Source: Streptomyces filipinensis (GTDB lineage Bacteria > Actinomycetota > Actinomycetes > Streptomycetales > Streptomycetaceae). Taken from it: a stretch of DNA of 64,000 bases. The notes beneath the pieces were generated by a model. It ran no database searches and was not told the origin of the DNA. It saw only the letters and a program-made list of their open reading frames with translations. The stretch spans positions 843,276 through 907,275 of the forward strand of contig NZ_BMTD01000001.1 of NCBI RefSeq assembly GCF_014649495.1, given 5' to 3'. Made by a program: the position numbers and the translations under genes. Shown one piece after another: positions 48,213 through 56,501 of the stretch. Positions within the stretch are counted from its first letter, which is position 1. Every line of letters begins with the position of its first letter.

Positions 48213-50159
48213 TCAGTGCTTCTTGGCGGCGTACGACTGCACGTACCCGTCCGCCGGCGAGCCGACGCCCGTCACGTCGTCGTAGCCCTTGACCGCGGAC
48301 AGCGAGCTGTCCTTGCCGAGGCTGCGCACCGAGTAGAGCAGGCCGCCGGAGGCGTTCAGGCCGTTGGCGAAGTCCACGCGGGCGACCGCCAGGCCGGAGC
48401 CCGTCGGGTTGTCCGTGACGTCGTGGAAGACGCCCTTCTTGCCGTACTTGGCGTAGATCGCCGGGTTGGCGAAGCCGAGCGCCTTGCCGCCCTGCGCCTC
48501 CTGGGCCAGGGCCTGGACCGCCGCGATCACCGGAGCGGCGAGCGAGGTGCCGCCGATGCGGTACTCGCTGTACCGCTCGGTGCCGTCGGGGAAGGTCTGG
48601 GTCTGGCCGACCAGGAAGCCGGTGTTCGGGTCGGCGATGGCCGCGATGTCCGGGACGACGCGGTTGCCGGTGGCGTTGTTGGCCGTGGCCAGCGCCTTCG
48701 GCACGACGCCCTTCTGGTAGTACGGCTGCGGCACGTTCTTGCTGGTGCCGCCGCCCGCGCCCGAGGTGAAGGCGCCGGGGAAGCCCTGCCAGCTCTTGCC
48801 GTCGGCCGACAGGGTCGCCTTCTCGGTGCCCCAGCCGGTCTCCCACTGGTACGTGTCGCCCTTGCCGACGGCCAGCGAGGTACCGCCGACCGCGGTCACC
48901 CACGCCGAGTTGGCCGGGGTGTCGACCTGCTTCGTACCGGACTTGGCGGCCTGGTCGCCGTCGTCACCGGAGGAGAAGTAGAAGCCGATGCCCTGCACCG
49001 CGCCCAGCTGGAAGACCTGGTCGTAGGCCGCCGCGAGGTCCGGCGTCTGGTTCGCCTCGACGTCGCCCCAGGAGTTGGAGACGATGTCGGCCAGGTGGTT
49101 GTCGACGACCTTGCTGAGCGAGTCGAGCAGGTCGGCGTCGTAGCAGGAGGCCGCACCGACGTAGGTGACGTCGGCGGACGGGGCGACCGCGTGCACGGCC
49201 TCGACGTCGAGGGTCTCCTCGCCGTACCAGCCGGCCGCGCCACACTCCTTGGTCTTGGTGTAGTTCGCGGGCAGCGACTGGTGCAGCTGGCCGGTCTTCC
49301 AGGCCGCGTCGCCGTTCTTCACCGCGTACGTGCCGGCGTCCAGGGCGATGGTCGGCGAGGCGTAGGCGTCCGTGATGGCGATGCGGACGTTCTTGCCGGT
49401 GTACGTGCCGGCGCCGTAGGCGGCGCGCAGCTGCTTGCCGGTGTAGCCCTTGATCGCGTACGGGATCTTGCCGCCGTACGCGTCCGGGAGCGAGGACGCC
49501 GTCTTCGAGCCGTAGTAGGACGAGAACGGGCCCGCGTTCTTGAACACGGCGTCCGGGGGCGGCAGCTGGTCGTCGTGGTTCGACTTGTGCGGGGCGTTGT
49601 CCAGACCGGTGACGGTCAGGACGGCGTCCTGCAGGCCGGCCGGCACGGAGGCCGTCTGCGCCGGGGCGCGGTAAGTCGCCGAGCCCTTGGCGAAGTTGTG
49701 CAGCTGGGTGCCGAAGGCCTTCTCGGCGGCGGCCACGTCACCGGAGACGGCGACGTAGTGCGCGGTGACCGCGGTGACCTTCAGGCCGGACGCCGTCAGC
49801 CAGGACTTGACGGCGGCCACCTGGGCCTTGGTGGCCCCGAAGCGGGCCTGCGCCTTCTTGGCGCTCAGGTACTTGCCGTACAGCGGCGAGCTGGGGTCGG
49901 ACACGGCCTTGGCGTAGGCGGCGAGTCCGGCCGCGTCCTTGCCGGCCAGGTAGACCCGGGCGTTGATCTGGGCGCTGTTCGAGGTCGCACCCTTGTCCGC
50001 CTTGGCCGTCGCCCAAACGGGCTTGGTGCCCTTCAGTGCGTCACGAGCGGGGCTGCCCGCGGCGTGCGCCGCGGGTATGCCCAGCGCCAGCGCGCCGGCG
50101 ATCATGGGCAGTGTCGCTGCCATGCTCACAGCGCGCGTCTTGGCGCGGTTGGATCTCAT
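48213..50159 (-). CDS. secreted sedolisin (S53) serine-carboxyl peptidase with pro-domain
   Basis: A 648-residue secreted protease. The signal peptide ends near residue 33 (GIPAAHA), followed by a Pro-kumamolisin activation domain (about 40-200, with SPLYGKYLSAKKAQARFGAT). The S53 catalytic Glu/Asp pair is E314 and D318 in GEETLDVEAV, and the nucleophile S539 is in the GGTSLAAP motif. SSGDDGD near 400 holds the oxyanion Asp, and a Ca-site region lies near the C-terminus (GYDDVTGVGSP). These enzymes work at acidic pH and are made as zymogens. ATG 50159 follows GCAGGGGGTTC. About 230 bases upstream are non-coding and may hold its promoter. Confidence 0.94.
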   Translation of the reverse strand: MRSNRAKTRAVSMAATLPMIAGALALGIPAAHAAGSPARDALKGTKPVWATAKADKGATSNSAQINARVYLAGKDAAGLAAYAKAVSDPSSPLYGKYLSAKKAQARFGATKAQVAAVKSWLTASGLKVTAVTAHYVAVSGDVAAAEKAFGTQLHNFAKGSATYRAPAQTASVPAGLQDAVLTVTGLDNAPHKSNHDDQLPPPDAVFKNAGPFSSYYGSKTASSLPDAYGGKIPYAIKGYTGKQLRAAYGAGTYTGKNVRIAITDAYASPTIALDAGTYAVKNGDAAWKTGQLHQSLPANYTKTKECGAAGWYGEETLDVEAVHAVAPSADVTYVGAASCYDADLLDSLSKVVDNHLADIVSNSWGDVEANQTPDLAAAYDQVFQLGAVQGIGFYFSSGDDGDQAAKSGTKQVDTPANSAWVTAVGGTSLAVGKGDTYQWETGWGTEKATLSADGKSWQGFPGAFTSGAGGGTSKNVPQPYYQKGVVPKALATANNATGNRVVPDIAAIADPNTGFLVGQTQTFPDGTERYSEYRIGGTSLAAPVIAAVQALAQEAQGGKALGFANPAIYAKYGKKGVFHDVTDNPTGSGLAVARVDFANGLNASGGLLYSVRSLGKDSSLSAVKGYDDVTGVGSPADGYVQSYAAKKH

Positions 50160-50275
50160 AGAACCCCCTGCGATGCGGTTCGCATGCATGTAGTGGTCGG
50201 TACGCCATGTATCCGCGCGTCGGCCCGCGGCGGTTCGGCCGGCGAATGGATCACATGATGGGGGTCACTCTTGCG

Positions 50276-50288
50276 ATGAACCGTTCAT
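50276..50288. promoter_or_regulatory. ATGAAC palindrome in the sedolisin upstream region
   Basis: ATGAACCGTTCAT: perfect 6-base arms around one C, 117 bases upstream of the sedolisin start. The 233-base gap 50160-50392 holds no gene. On the minus strand TTGACC (a -35-like hexamer) lies near 50306. Short, so only suggestive of an operator. Confidence 0.35.
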
Positions 50289-50392
50289 GCCAGGGGAAGG
50301 TAAAGGTCAAGAGAAGCTCAAGTGCCCGTCAGGTGGGGCGAATTGCGCCTTTCATCCCTCACGGTTGGGTAACGGAACGGCCGGCGGGCTGT

Positions 50393-51025
50393 TCAGGAAC
50401 GCGGCGCCGCTCCCCGCTCCTTGAGCATCCCCGCCATCACCTGCAGCTCCGACTGCTGCGCGTCCACCATCCCCTGCGCGAGCCGCTTCTCCACGCCGAC
50501 GGTGCACTTGGCCACGCACCCCTCGGCCATGTGGATACCGCCCTTGTGATGGTCCGTCATCAGCTGCAGATAGAGGACCTCGGCCCGCTTCCCGCTGAGC
50601 GACCGGAGCTTGTTCAGCTCCGTGTTCGTCGCCATGCCCGGCATCAGCGCGCCGTCCTTGCCGGAGGCCATGTCGCCCATGCCCATCCAGGTCATCGGCG
50701 GCTCGGCCGACACCTTCGGCAGCTCCCACAGGTCCAGCCAGCCCAGCAGCATGCCGCGCTGGTTGGCCTGCGTCTGCGCGATGTCGTAGGCGAGCCGCCG
50801 CACCTCCTCGTTCCCCGTGCGGTCCCGGACGATGTACGACATCTCGACGGCCTGCTGGTGATGGACCGCCATGTCCCGCGCGAAACCGGCGTCCGCGGAC
50901 TCCGGGCCCGGCGTACCGGGGTCCGAGCCGCCCGAGTCCTCGGCGACCGCGTAGGTGATGGCGCCCGCCGCGACGAGCACCGCCGCCGCGGCCCCCGCGA
51001 TCCAGCCGACGTACCGCCGCCTCAC
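50393..51025 (-). CDS. DUF305 domain-containing membrane protein
   Basis: A 210-residue protein with one N-terminal helix (VGWIAGAAAAVLVAAGAITYAVA, residues about 6-28) and an extracytoplasmic DUF305 ferritin-like four-helix domain. Its His/Met-rich motifs are DMAVHHQQAVEMSYIVRD near 51-68 and YLQLMTDHHKGGIHMAEG near 133-150, plus MTWMGMGDMASG. Such motifs are linked to copper or other metal handling in some bacteria. GTG 51025 overlaps the DUF3105 stop in GTGA, so the two form one operon. Metal role is inferred from the family only. Confidence 0.88.
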   Translation of the reverse strand: MRRRYVGWIAGAAAAVLVAAGAITYAVAEDSGGSDPGTPGPESADAGFARDMAVHHQQAVEMSYIVRDRTGNEEVRRLAYDIAQTQANQRGMLLGWLDLWELPKVSAEPPMTWMGMGDMASGKDGALMPGMATNTELNKLRSLSGKRAEVLYLQLMTDHHKGGIHMAEGCVAKCTVGVEKRLAQGMVDAQQSELQVMAGMLKERGAAPRS

Positions 51026-51696
51026 TTCATGACCCCGCCGGTGCAGGGGGCGCCCGGCTCGGGCGTCTGCGCACCCTGGACGTACGCGGCGAAGAACTTG
51101 TCCACTTCCGGATCGGCCGCGCTCTTCACCGTCACCTGGTGGCCCCAGGCCGACAGGATCAGCGGTGCCGCCTGGTTCCGGTACGGGCTCATCAGCGAGT
51201 ACGGCGTCTTCTTCACCTTCGCCGCGAGCGCGTCGACGTCGGCCTTCTTCGCCTCGCTCGTGTACGTCACCCAGACCGCGCCGTGCTCCAGGGAGTGCAC
51301 CGCGTTCTCGTCCGGCACCGGCTCGGTGTAGACGTCGCCGTTGCAGTTCGCCCAGACCGGGTTGTGATTGCCGCCCACCGGCGGGTGCATCGGGTACGAC
51401 ACGCTGGTCGGCACGTGCGTCCGCTCCAGCTTGCCGCTCCAGGTCTTCACGCCGTCGGCGCCGGCGACCCAGTGCCCGGAGTCGGCGGCGGAGCCCTTGG
51501 AGTCGCTCGCGGTGTCCTTCTTGTCGTCCGACCGCGAGTTCAGCACGACCACGCCGCCGACGACGAGACCGGCGACGACCACCACGCTCGCGGCGACGGC
51601 GAGCACACGGTTGCGGCGCTCGCGCACGCGCTCGGTGCGGCGCATCTCCTCTATGCGCGCCTTGCGCGCCGCGGTGCTGTTCTTGGCGGAACCCAT
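51022..51696 (-). CDS. DUF3105 domain-containing membrane protein
   Basis: A 224-residue protein. Residues 1-32 are basic/charged, followed by one helix (VLAVAASVVVVAGLVVGGVVVL, about 31-52), a Ser/Asp linker, and the extracytoplasmic DUF3105 domain with YPMHPPVGGNHNPVWANCNGDVYTEPVPDENAVHSLEHGAVWVTY near 105-150. Its conserved His residues and Cys suggest a metal or redox site. ATG 51696 follows GAAGGAC. It is paired by GTGA overlap with the DUF305 gene, the usual actinobacterial pair, and divergent from the NsrR-type regulator. A 24-base-period repeat lies between them. Confidence 0.88.
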   Translation of the reverse strand: MGSAKNSTAARKARIEEMRRTERVRERRNRVLAVAASVVVVAGLVVGGVVVLNSRSDDKKDTASDSKGSAADSGHWVAGADGVKTWSGKLERTHVPTSVSYPMHPPVGGNHNPVWANCNGDVYTEPVPDENAVHSLEHGAVWVTYTSEAKKADVDALAAKVKKTPYSLMSPYRNQAAPLILSAWGHQVTVKSAADPEVDKFFAAYVQGAQTPEPGAPCTGGVMK

Positions 51697-51768
51697 GAGG
51701 TGTCCTTCGGGGGAAAGGGACGGCATCGGGAAGGGGCGGGCCTGCTGATCGTAATCGGGAAGGGCCGG

Positions 51769-51809
51769 CTTCCGTAGGGAGGGCACGGCAAACTTCCGTA
51801 GGGCGGGCA
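51769..51809. repeat. two direct repeats of CTTCCGTAGGG in the DUF3105/NsrR intergenic region
   Basis: CTTCCGTAGGGAGGGCA (51769-51785) and CTTCCGTAGGGCGGGCA (51793-51809) differ at one base and start 24 bases apart. They are followed by the NsrR gene promoter region. A related pair, ATCGGGAAGGGGCGGGC and ATCGGGAAGGGCCGGCT, lies just upstream. The meaning is not known; either duplication or a regulator binding pair. Confidence 0.5.
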
Positions 51810-51871
51810 GGACGCCGAGGGGACGGCGGGATAGTTTGAACCGTGGATGCGGCATTGCCTACGCTCGTGGT

Positions 51872-52315
51872 ATGCGGCTCCTGCGCTCGACCGACCTGGC
51901 CCTGCGCGTCCTGATGCGACTGGCCGTCGCCGCCGACGCCACGCCCACCACCCGCCAGGTCGCGGCCGACATGAATGTGCCCTACACGCATACCGCGAAG
52001 GTCGTCGCCGAACTCCAGCACCTGGGCCTCGTCGACGCCCGCCGCGGCCGGGGCGGCGGTCTCGCGCTGACCGGCGAGGGCCGTACGGCGTCGGTCGGCG
52101 CGGTGGTGCGTACCTTCGAGGGCGACGGCGACGTGGTCGACTGCGAGGGCCCGACCCCCTGCCCCCTGAACTCCGGCTGCCGCCTGCGCGGCGCCCTGCG
52201 CCGGGCCCAGGAGGCCTTCTTCGCGGCGCTGGACCCCGTCACGGTCGCCGACATCGTCTCCGACCCCACAGCCCCCCTGCTGCTGGGCATGTCCCGGGGG
52301 CCGGGACCCGGCTGA
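51872..52315 (+). CDS. nsrR: NsrR-type Rrf2 transcriptional repressor, nitric-oxide sensor
   Basis: A 147-residue Rrf2 protein. The winged helix covers residues 1-65 (MRLLRSTDLALRVLMRLAVAAD, TTRQVAADMNVPYTHTAKVVAELQHLGLV). Cysteines C91, C97 and C103 are spaced C-x5-C-x5-C (DCEGPTPCPLNSGCRL). This is the same spacing as the [4Fe-4S] ligands C93, C99 and C105 of S. coelicolor NsrR. Nitrosylation of that cluster abolishes DNA binding and induces hmp. A textbook NsrR box lies before the hmp gene 2.4 kb away. ATG 51872 is preferred over an upstream extension at 51836. Confidence 0.93.
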   Translation: MRLLRSTDLALRVLMRLAVAADATPTTRQVAADMNVPYTHTAKVVAELQHLGLVDARRGRGGGLALTGEGRTASVGAVVRTFEGDGDVVDCEGPTPCPLNSGCRLRGALRRAQEAFFAALDPVTVADIVSDPTAPLLLGMSRGPGPG

Positions 52316-52442
52316 CACGGCGGGTCGCCGGTCGGCTTCCGGGCCTGGGACGGCCGAGGTCACTGGCCAAAAACGCCGTTGATCGCCGGGCGGGCCTGGG
52401 GAAGGCTGGAGGCCGACTTCAGAACCGCGACGGGGGTACGCC

Positions 52443-53489
52443 ATGAAGATCCTCATCTCCGGCGCGAGCGTGGCCGGTCCCGCTCTCGCCTTCCTCCTGC
52501 ACCGCGACGGGCACGAGGTGACCGTGGTCGAGCGCGCCCCGGCCCTGCGGGACAGCGGCTACGCCGTCGACTTCCGGGGCGCGGTCTTCGAGGTGCTGGC
52601 GGACCTGGGGATCCTGGAGGAGGTGCGCGGGCACGCCACCGGGATGCGCGGCACCGACCTGCTGGACGCCGGCGGCAACCGCGCCGGCGAGCTGCCCGCC
52701 GATGTCTTCGCCGGTGAACTGGAAGTACCCAAGCGGGAGTTGACCCGTATCCTGCACGCGCGCACGGCCGCCGCGGTGCGCTATGTCTTCGACGACTCGA
52801 TCAACGCGATCGAGCAGGACGCCGACGGGGTCCGGGTCGGCTTCGAACGCGCCGCCCCGGACACCTACGACCTGGTCGTCGGCGCCGACGGCATCTACTC
52901 GGTGGTGCGCCGCCTGGTCTTCGGACCGCACAGCGAGGCCGTCCGGCACCTCGGCATGTCGGGCGTGGGCTTCAGCGCCCCGAACCGGCTGGCCCTGGAC
53001 CGCCGGGGCGCGCTGTGGCGGAGCCCCGGCCGCGCGGTCTACGCGTTCAGCGGTGCCGACGCCGAGCGGATGTCCGTGAGCCTGTCCTTCGCCAGCGACT
53101 CACCGGAGCTGGACCTCCTGGGCCGCGCGGAGCAGGAGCGGATCACCCGGGAGCGGATGGCCGGCGCCGGGTGGATCGTGCCCCGCCTGCTGGACGACAT
53201 GTCCGCCGCCACCGACCTCTACTTCTCCTCGGCCTGCCAGGTCCACCTCGACCGCTGGTCCGAGGGCCGGGTGGTGCTGGTGGGCGACGCCGGCTACTGC
53301 GCCGCCCCCACCTCGGGCATGGGCACCTCCCAGGCGCTGATCGGCGCCCGTACCCTCGCCCGGCACCTGGCCGAGTCCGGCGGCGACCACGCCAAGGCCT
53401 TCGCCGCCTACGAGCAGGAGCTGCGCCCCTACGTGGCGGAGAACCAGGAGATCGGCCGGGAGGGCGCCCGCCGCTTCGGCGCCGAGTGA
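52443..53489 (+). CDS. FAD-dependent monooxygenase
   Basis: A 348-residue class A flavin monooxygenase without a C-terminal extension. The FAD motif ILISGASVAGPALAFLLHRDGHEVTVVERA is at residues 3-32 (GxSxxGxA), VVGADGIYSVVRR near 144-156 (DG motif), and VVLVGDAGYCAAPTSGMGTSQALIGA near 278-303 (GD motif). Similar short enzymes modify tetracycline- or polyketide-like substrates, but none is indicated here. ATG 52443 follows GACGGGGGTACGCC. It lies between nsrR and hmp without a visible NsrR box; no NO role is implied. Confidence 0.92.
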   Translation: MKILISGASVAGPALAFLLHRDGHEVTVVERAPALRDSGYAVDFRGAVFEVLADLGILEEVRGHATGMRGTDLLDAGGNRAGELPADVFAGELEVPKRELTRILHARTAAAVRYVFDDSINAIEQDADGVRVGFERAAPDTYDLVVGADGIYSVVRRLVFGPHSEAVRHLGMSGVGFSAPNRLALDRRGALWRSPGRAVYAFSGADAERMSVSLSFASDSPELDLLGRAEQERITRERMAGAGWIVPRLLDDMSAATDLYFSSACQVHLDRWSEGRVVLVGDAGYCAAPTSGMGTSQALIGARTLARHLAESGGDHAKAFAAYEQELRPYVAENQEIGREGARRFGAE

Positions 53490-53500
53490 CCCGCGGGGGC

Positions 53501-54688
53501 TCAGCCCCGGGCCAGCCACAGGTCCGGGCCGAACACCTCGTAGTGGATGTCGGCCGGGGCCACGCCCTGCTCGATCAGCTGGGCGCGGACCGCGCGCATG
53601 AAGGGCAGCGGCCCGCACAGGTACGCGCGCGTGCCGGGCGGCACGGCGATGCCGGCGAGGTCGACCAGGCCGGTGCGGGTGCCCGGCTCCGCGTCCCGCT
53701 CGTAGAAGAAGTGCACGGACGCGTCCGCGAGCTTGCCGGCGTACGTCTGGTGGTCGGTGCGCAGGGCGTGGTCGGCGGGGGAGCGGTCGCCGTGGACGAC
53801 GGTGACCGCTCCCTGGTGGCCGGTGGCGGCGAGGCCGGCCAGCATCGCGATCATCGGGGTCACGCCGATGCCCGCGGAGGCGAGCAGCACAGGGGTGCCG
53901 GCGTCGGCGTCCAGGACGAGGTCGCCGTACGGCTCGGACAGCTCCAGGACGTCGCCCACCCGCACGTGTGCGTGCAGGTGGTTCGACACCTCGCCGTCGG
54001 GGGCGGCGGCGTCGCCGGTCACGCGCTTGACGCTGAACTGGCGCACGCTCTCGCCCGGCGCCCCGGACAGGCTGTACTGCCGTATCTGGCGGGCGCCGTC
54101 GGCCAGCTCCACCTGGACGGAGACGTACTGGCCGGCGCGGACGTCGCGCACCGGGCCGCCGTCGGCCGGGCGCAGCCGGAAGGTGACGACGTCCGCCGTC
54201 TCCTCGACGCGTTCCACGACCTCCCACGGCCGCCGGTCCCGGGTGCCGCTCTCCTCGTACAGCCGCTTCTCGATCGCCACGAGCGCGTTGGCCATCAGCC
54301 AGTAGACCTCGGTCCAGGCGGCGGCCACCTCGGGTGTGACGGCCTCGCCGAGCACCTCGGCGATGGCGCCGAAGAGGTGCTCGTGCACGACCGCGTACTG
54401 CTCGGGTGCCACGCCGAGCGAGGCGTGCTTGTGGGCGATGCGGCCGAGCATCGCGTCGGGCCGGGTGTCCGGGTGTTCCAGCAGGTGCGTGGCGAAGGCG
54501 GCGATCGATCCGGCGAGGGCCTGCTTCTGGGCGCCGGAGGCCTGGTTGCCGCGGTTGAACAGGTCCCGCAGCAGTCCGGGGTGGGCGGCGAACAGGCGGG
54601 CGTAGAAGCGCTCGGTGATCTCGCCGATGGCCGCGCCGACGGCGGGAAGGGTGGCGCGGACGGTGGCTGCGGACTGCTCGGACAGCAT
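53501..54688 (-). CDS. hmp: flavohaemoglobin, nitric oxide dioxygenase
   Basis: A 395-residue cytoplasmic fusion. Residues 1-140 are a globin with the proximal His in GRIAHKHASLGV near 85 and a distal Tyr in TERFYARLF near 29. Residues about 150-250 are the FAD domain (YVSVQVELADGARQIRQYSLSGAP, with RxYS), and 255-395 the NAD domain (ASAGIGVTPMIAMLAGL; YLCGPLPFMRAV). It converts NO and O2 to nitrate. ATG 54688 follows GAGGAGTCC. Its promoter carries an NsrR box 40 bases upstream, so NO should induce it. Confidence 0.97.
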   Translation of the reverse strand: MLSEQSAATVRATLPAVGAAIGEITERFYARLFAAHPGLLRDLFNRGNQASGAQKQALAGSIAAFATHLLEHPDTRPDAMLGRIAHKHASLGVAPEQYAVVHEHLFGAIAEVLGEAVTPEVAAAWTEVYWLMANALVAIEKRLYEESGTRDRRPWEVVERVEETADVVTFRLRPADGGPVRDVRAGQYVSVQVELADGARQIRQYSLSGAPGESVRQFSVKRVTGDAAAPDGEVSNHLHAHVRVGDVLELSEPYGDLVLDADAGTPVLLASAGIGVTPMIAMLAGLAATGHQGAVTVVHGDRSPADHALRTDHQTYAGKLADASVHFFYERDAEPGTRTGLVDLAGIAVPPGTRAYLCGPLPFMRAVRAQLIEQGVAPADIHYEVFGPDLWLARG

Positions 54689-54727
54689 CGGGACTCCTCA
54701 CGACTCGGCTGATCGGGACGCTATGAA

Positions 54728-54750
54728 AACTTGTATCTGAGATGCAAATT
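54728..54750. promoter_or_regulatory. NsrR box in the hmp promoter
   Basis: The 23-base site starts AACTTGTATCT and ends AGATGCAAATT around a central G; 9 of 11 positions are inverted-complementary. It fits the streptomycete NsrR pattern AAnnnGnATCTGAGATnCnnnTT at every fixed position. On the minus strand it covers a -35-like TTGCAT with TAGCGT 18 bases downstream. NsrR (51872-52315) should block this promoter until nitrosylated. Confidence 0.9.
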
Positions 54751-54780
54751 AAACGGCCGTGGTGTCCCTCACGCCGCGGA

Positions 54781-54810
54781 TCGGACCGGCCCTGACGGAT
54801 GCCGGTCCGA
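54781..54810 (+). promoter_or_regulatory. perfect hairpin between hmp and glnA2
   Basis: The 306-base gap 54689-54994 has no gene; it holds the hmp promoter, the NsrR box and the glnA2 upstream region. TCGGACCGGC (54781-54790) and GCCGGTCCGA (54801-54810) pair perfectly around a 10-base loop, about 185 bases before glnA2. It may shape a glnA2 leader or simply insulate the two promoters. Confidence 0.45.
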
Positions 54811-54994
54811 GCAGGCAAGATGGGCCACACAGCAGTACACCTGCCGTACGCGAGGCGTTCAGGCCCGGGACGCTCGGGCGATCAAGGTCCGCAACGCGCA
54901 TGAAATGCTGTTGTGGTGGGATGCTCAGGTGCCCGACCGCCGCCCACGGGATGGGGGACAGGCGGCCTGACCAGCAAGGATGGGGTAGCGGAAG

Positions 54995-56356
54995 ATGGAC
55001 AAGCAGCAGGAGTTCGTGCTCCGGACACTGGAGGAGCGTGACATCCGGTTCGTACGGCTGTGGTTCACGGACGTGCTGGGCTTCCTGAAGTCCGTCGCCG
55101 TGGCCCCCGCCGAACTGGAGCAGGCCTTCGACGAGGGCATCGGCTTCGACGGCTCCGCCATCGAGGGCTTCGCCCGGGTCTACGAGTCCGACATGATCGC
55201 CAAGCCGGACCCCTCCACCTTCCAGGTCCTGCCGTGGCGCGCGGAGACCCCCGGCACCGCCCGCATGTTCTGCGACATCCTCATGCCGGACGGCTCCCCG
55301 TCCTTCGCCGACCCGCGGTACGTCCTCAAGCGTGCCCTGGCCCGCACCTCCGACCTGGGCTTCACCTTCTACACCCACCCGGAGATCGAGTTCTTCCTGC
55401 TGAAGGACCGCCCGCTGGACGGCTCCCGCCCCACCCCGGCCGACAACTCGGGCTACTTCGACCACACCCCGACCAACGTCGGCATGGACTTCCGCCGCCA
55501 GGCGATCACCATGCTGGAGTCCATGGGCATCTCGGTGGAGTTCTCCCACCACGAGGGCGCCCCCGGCCAGCAGGAGATCGACCTGCGCTACGCCGACGCC
55601 CTCTCCACGGCCGACAACATCATGACGTTCCGCCTGGTCATGAAGCAGGTGGCGCTGGAGCAGGGCGTCCAGGCGACCTTCATGCCGAAGCCTTTCTCCG
55701 AACACCCCGGCAGCGGCATGCACACGCACCTCTCCCTCTTCGAGGGTGACCGCAACGCGTTCTACGAGTCCGGCGCGGAGTTCCAGCTCTCCAAGGTCGG
55801 CCGCTCCTTCATCGCGGGCCTGCTCAAGCACGCGGCGGAGATCTCCGCGGTCACCAACCAGTGGGTGAACTCCTACAAGCGCATCTGGGGCGGCTCCGAG
55901 CGCACGGCCGGCGCCGGCGGCGAGGCCCCCTCGTACATCTGCTGGGGCCACAACAACCGCAGCGCCCTGGTCCGCGTCCCGATGTACAAGCCCGGCAAGA
56001 CCGGCTCCGCGAGGGTGGAGGTACGTTCCCTCGACTCGGGGGCGAACCCCTACCTGGCCTACGCCCTCCTGCTGGCCGCCGGCCTGAAGGGCATCGAGGA
56101 GGGCTACGAACTGCCGCCGGGCGCCGAGGACGACGTCTGGGCGCTGTCCAACGCCGAGCGCCGCGCGATGGGCATCGAGCCCCTGCCGCAGAACCTCGGC
56201 GAGGCCCTGACCCTCATGGAGAGCAGCGACCTGGTCGCCGACACCCTCGGCGAGCACGTCTTCGACTTCTTCCTGCGCAACAAGCGCCAGGAGTGGGAGG
56301 AGTACCGCAGCGAGGTCACCGCGTTCGAGCTGCGGAAGAACCTGCCGGTGCTGTAG
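54995..56356 (+). CDS. glnA2: glutamine synthetase-like gamma-glutamylpolyamine synthetase (GlnA2)
   Basis: A 453-residue GS-I fold protein, the GlnA2 orthologue of Streptomyces (recognised by length and MDKQQEFVLRTLEERDIRFVRLWFTD). In S. coelicolor GlnA2 has been assigned to polyamine catabolism: it ligates glutamate to polyamines. Motifs: the EIEFFLL metal site near residue 130, FMPKPFSEHPGSGMHTHLSLF near 228-248, and the ATP-site block NSYKRIWGG near 290. The adenylylation Tyr loop of GSI-beta (KNLYDLP) is absent; here AEDDVWALSNAERR takes its place, so it is not regulated by GlnE. ATG 54995 follows GGGTAGCGGAAG. A strong terminator follows. Confidence 0.95.
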   Translation: MDKQQEFVLRTLEERDIRFVRLWFTDVLGFLKSVAVAPAELEQAFDEGIGFDGSAIEGFARVYESDMIAKPDPSTFQVLPWRAETPGTARMFCDILMPDGSPSFADPRYVLKRALARTSDLGFTFYTHPEIEFFLLKDRPLDGSRPTPADNSGYFDHTPTNVGMDFRRQAITMLESMGISVEFSHHEGAPGQQEIDLRYADALSTADNIMTFRLVMKQVALEQGVQATFMPKPFSEHPGSGMHTHLSLFEGDRNAFYESGAEFQLSKVGRSFIAGLLKHAAEISAVTNQWVNSYKRIWGGSERTAGAGGEAPSYICWGHNNRSALVRVPMYKPGKTGSARVEVRSLDSGANPYLAYALLLAAGLKGIEEGYELPPGAEDDVWALSNAERRAMGIEPLPQNLGEALTLMESSDLVADTLGEHVFDFFLRNKRQEWEEYRSEVTAFELRKNLPVL

Positions 56357-56391
56357 GGCCGCTCAGAGCAGTTCCCCTCCACGTCGATTCC

Positions 56392-56424
56392 GTGGGGCCG
56401 GCGGTCGCGGACCGTCGGCCCCAC
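56392..56424 (+). terminator. terminator of glnA2
   Basis: GTGGGGCCGGCGGTC (56392-56406) pairs with GACCGTCGGCCCCAC (56410-56424) with one G-T pair and a GCG triloop, 36 bases after the glnA2 stop. Very stable, no U-run. Confidence 0.85.
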
Positions 56425-56501
56425 CGCGTCTCGCAGGCCCCGGGCCGTTCCGGGCCGCCGTCCGGGTGGAGCCGTGGCCTCCAGCGAGGCAGGCTTGGTG
56501 C

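Noticed and set aside
51832..51854. Possible second NsrR box upstream of nsrR.
   Set aside because: Only a minority of the fixed positions match, so autoregulation by NsrR is not called.
54731..54970. Short plus-strand open frame before glnA2.
   Set aside because: It overlaps the NsrR box and hmp promoter, lacks a good ribosome binding site and has atypical composition.
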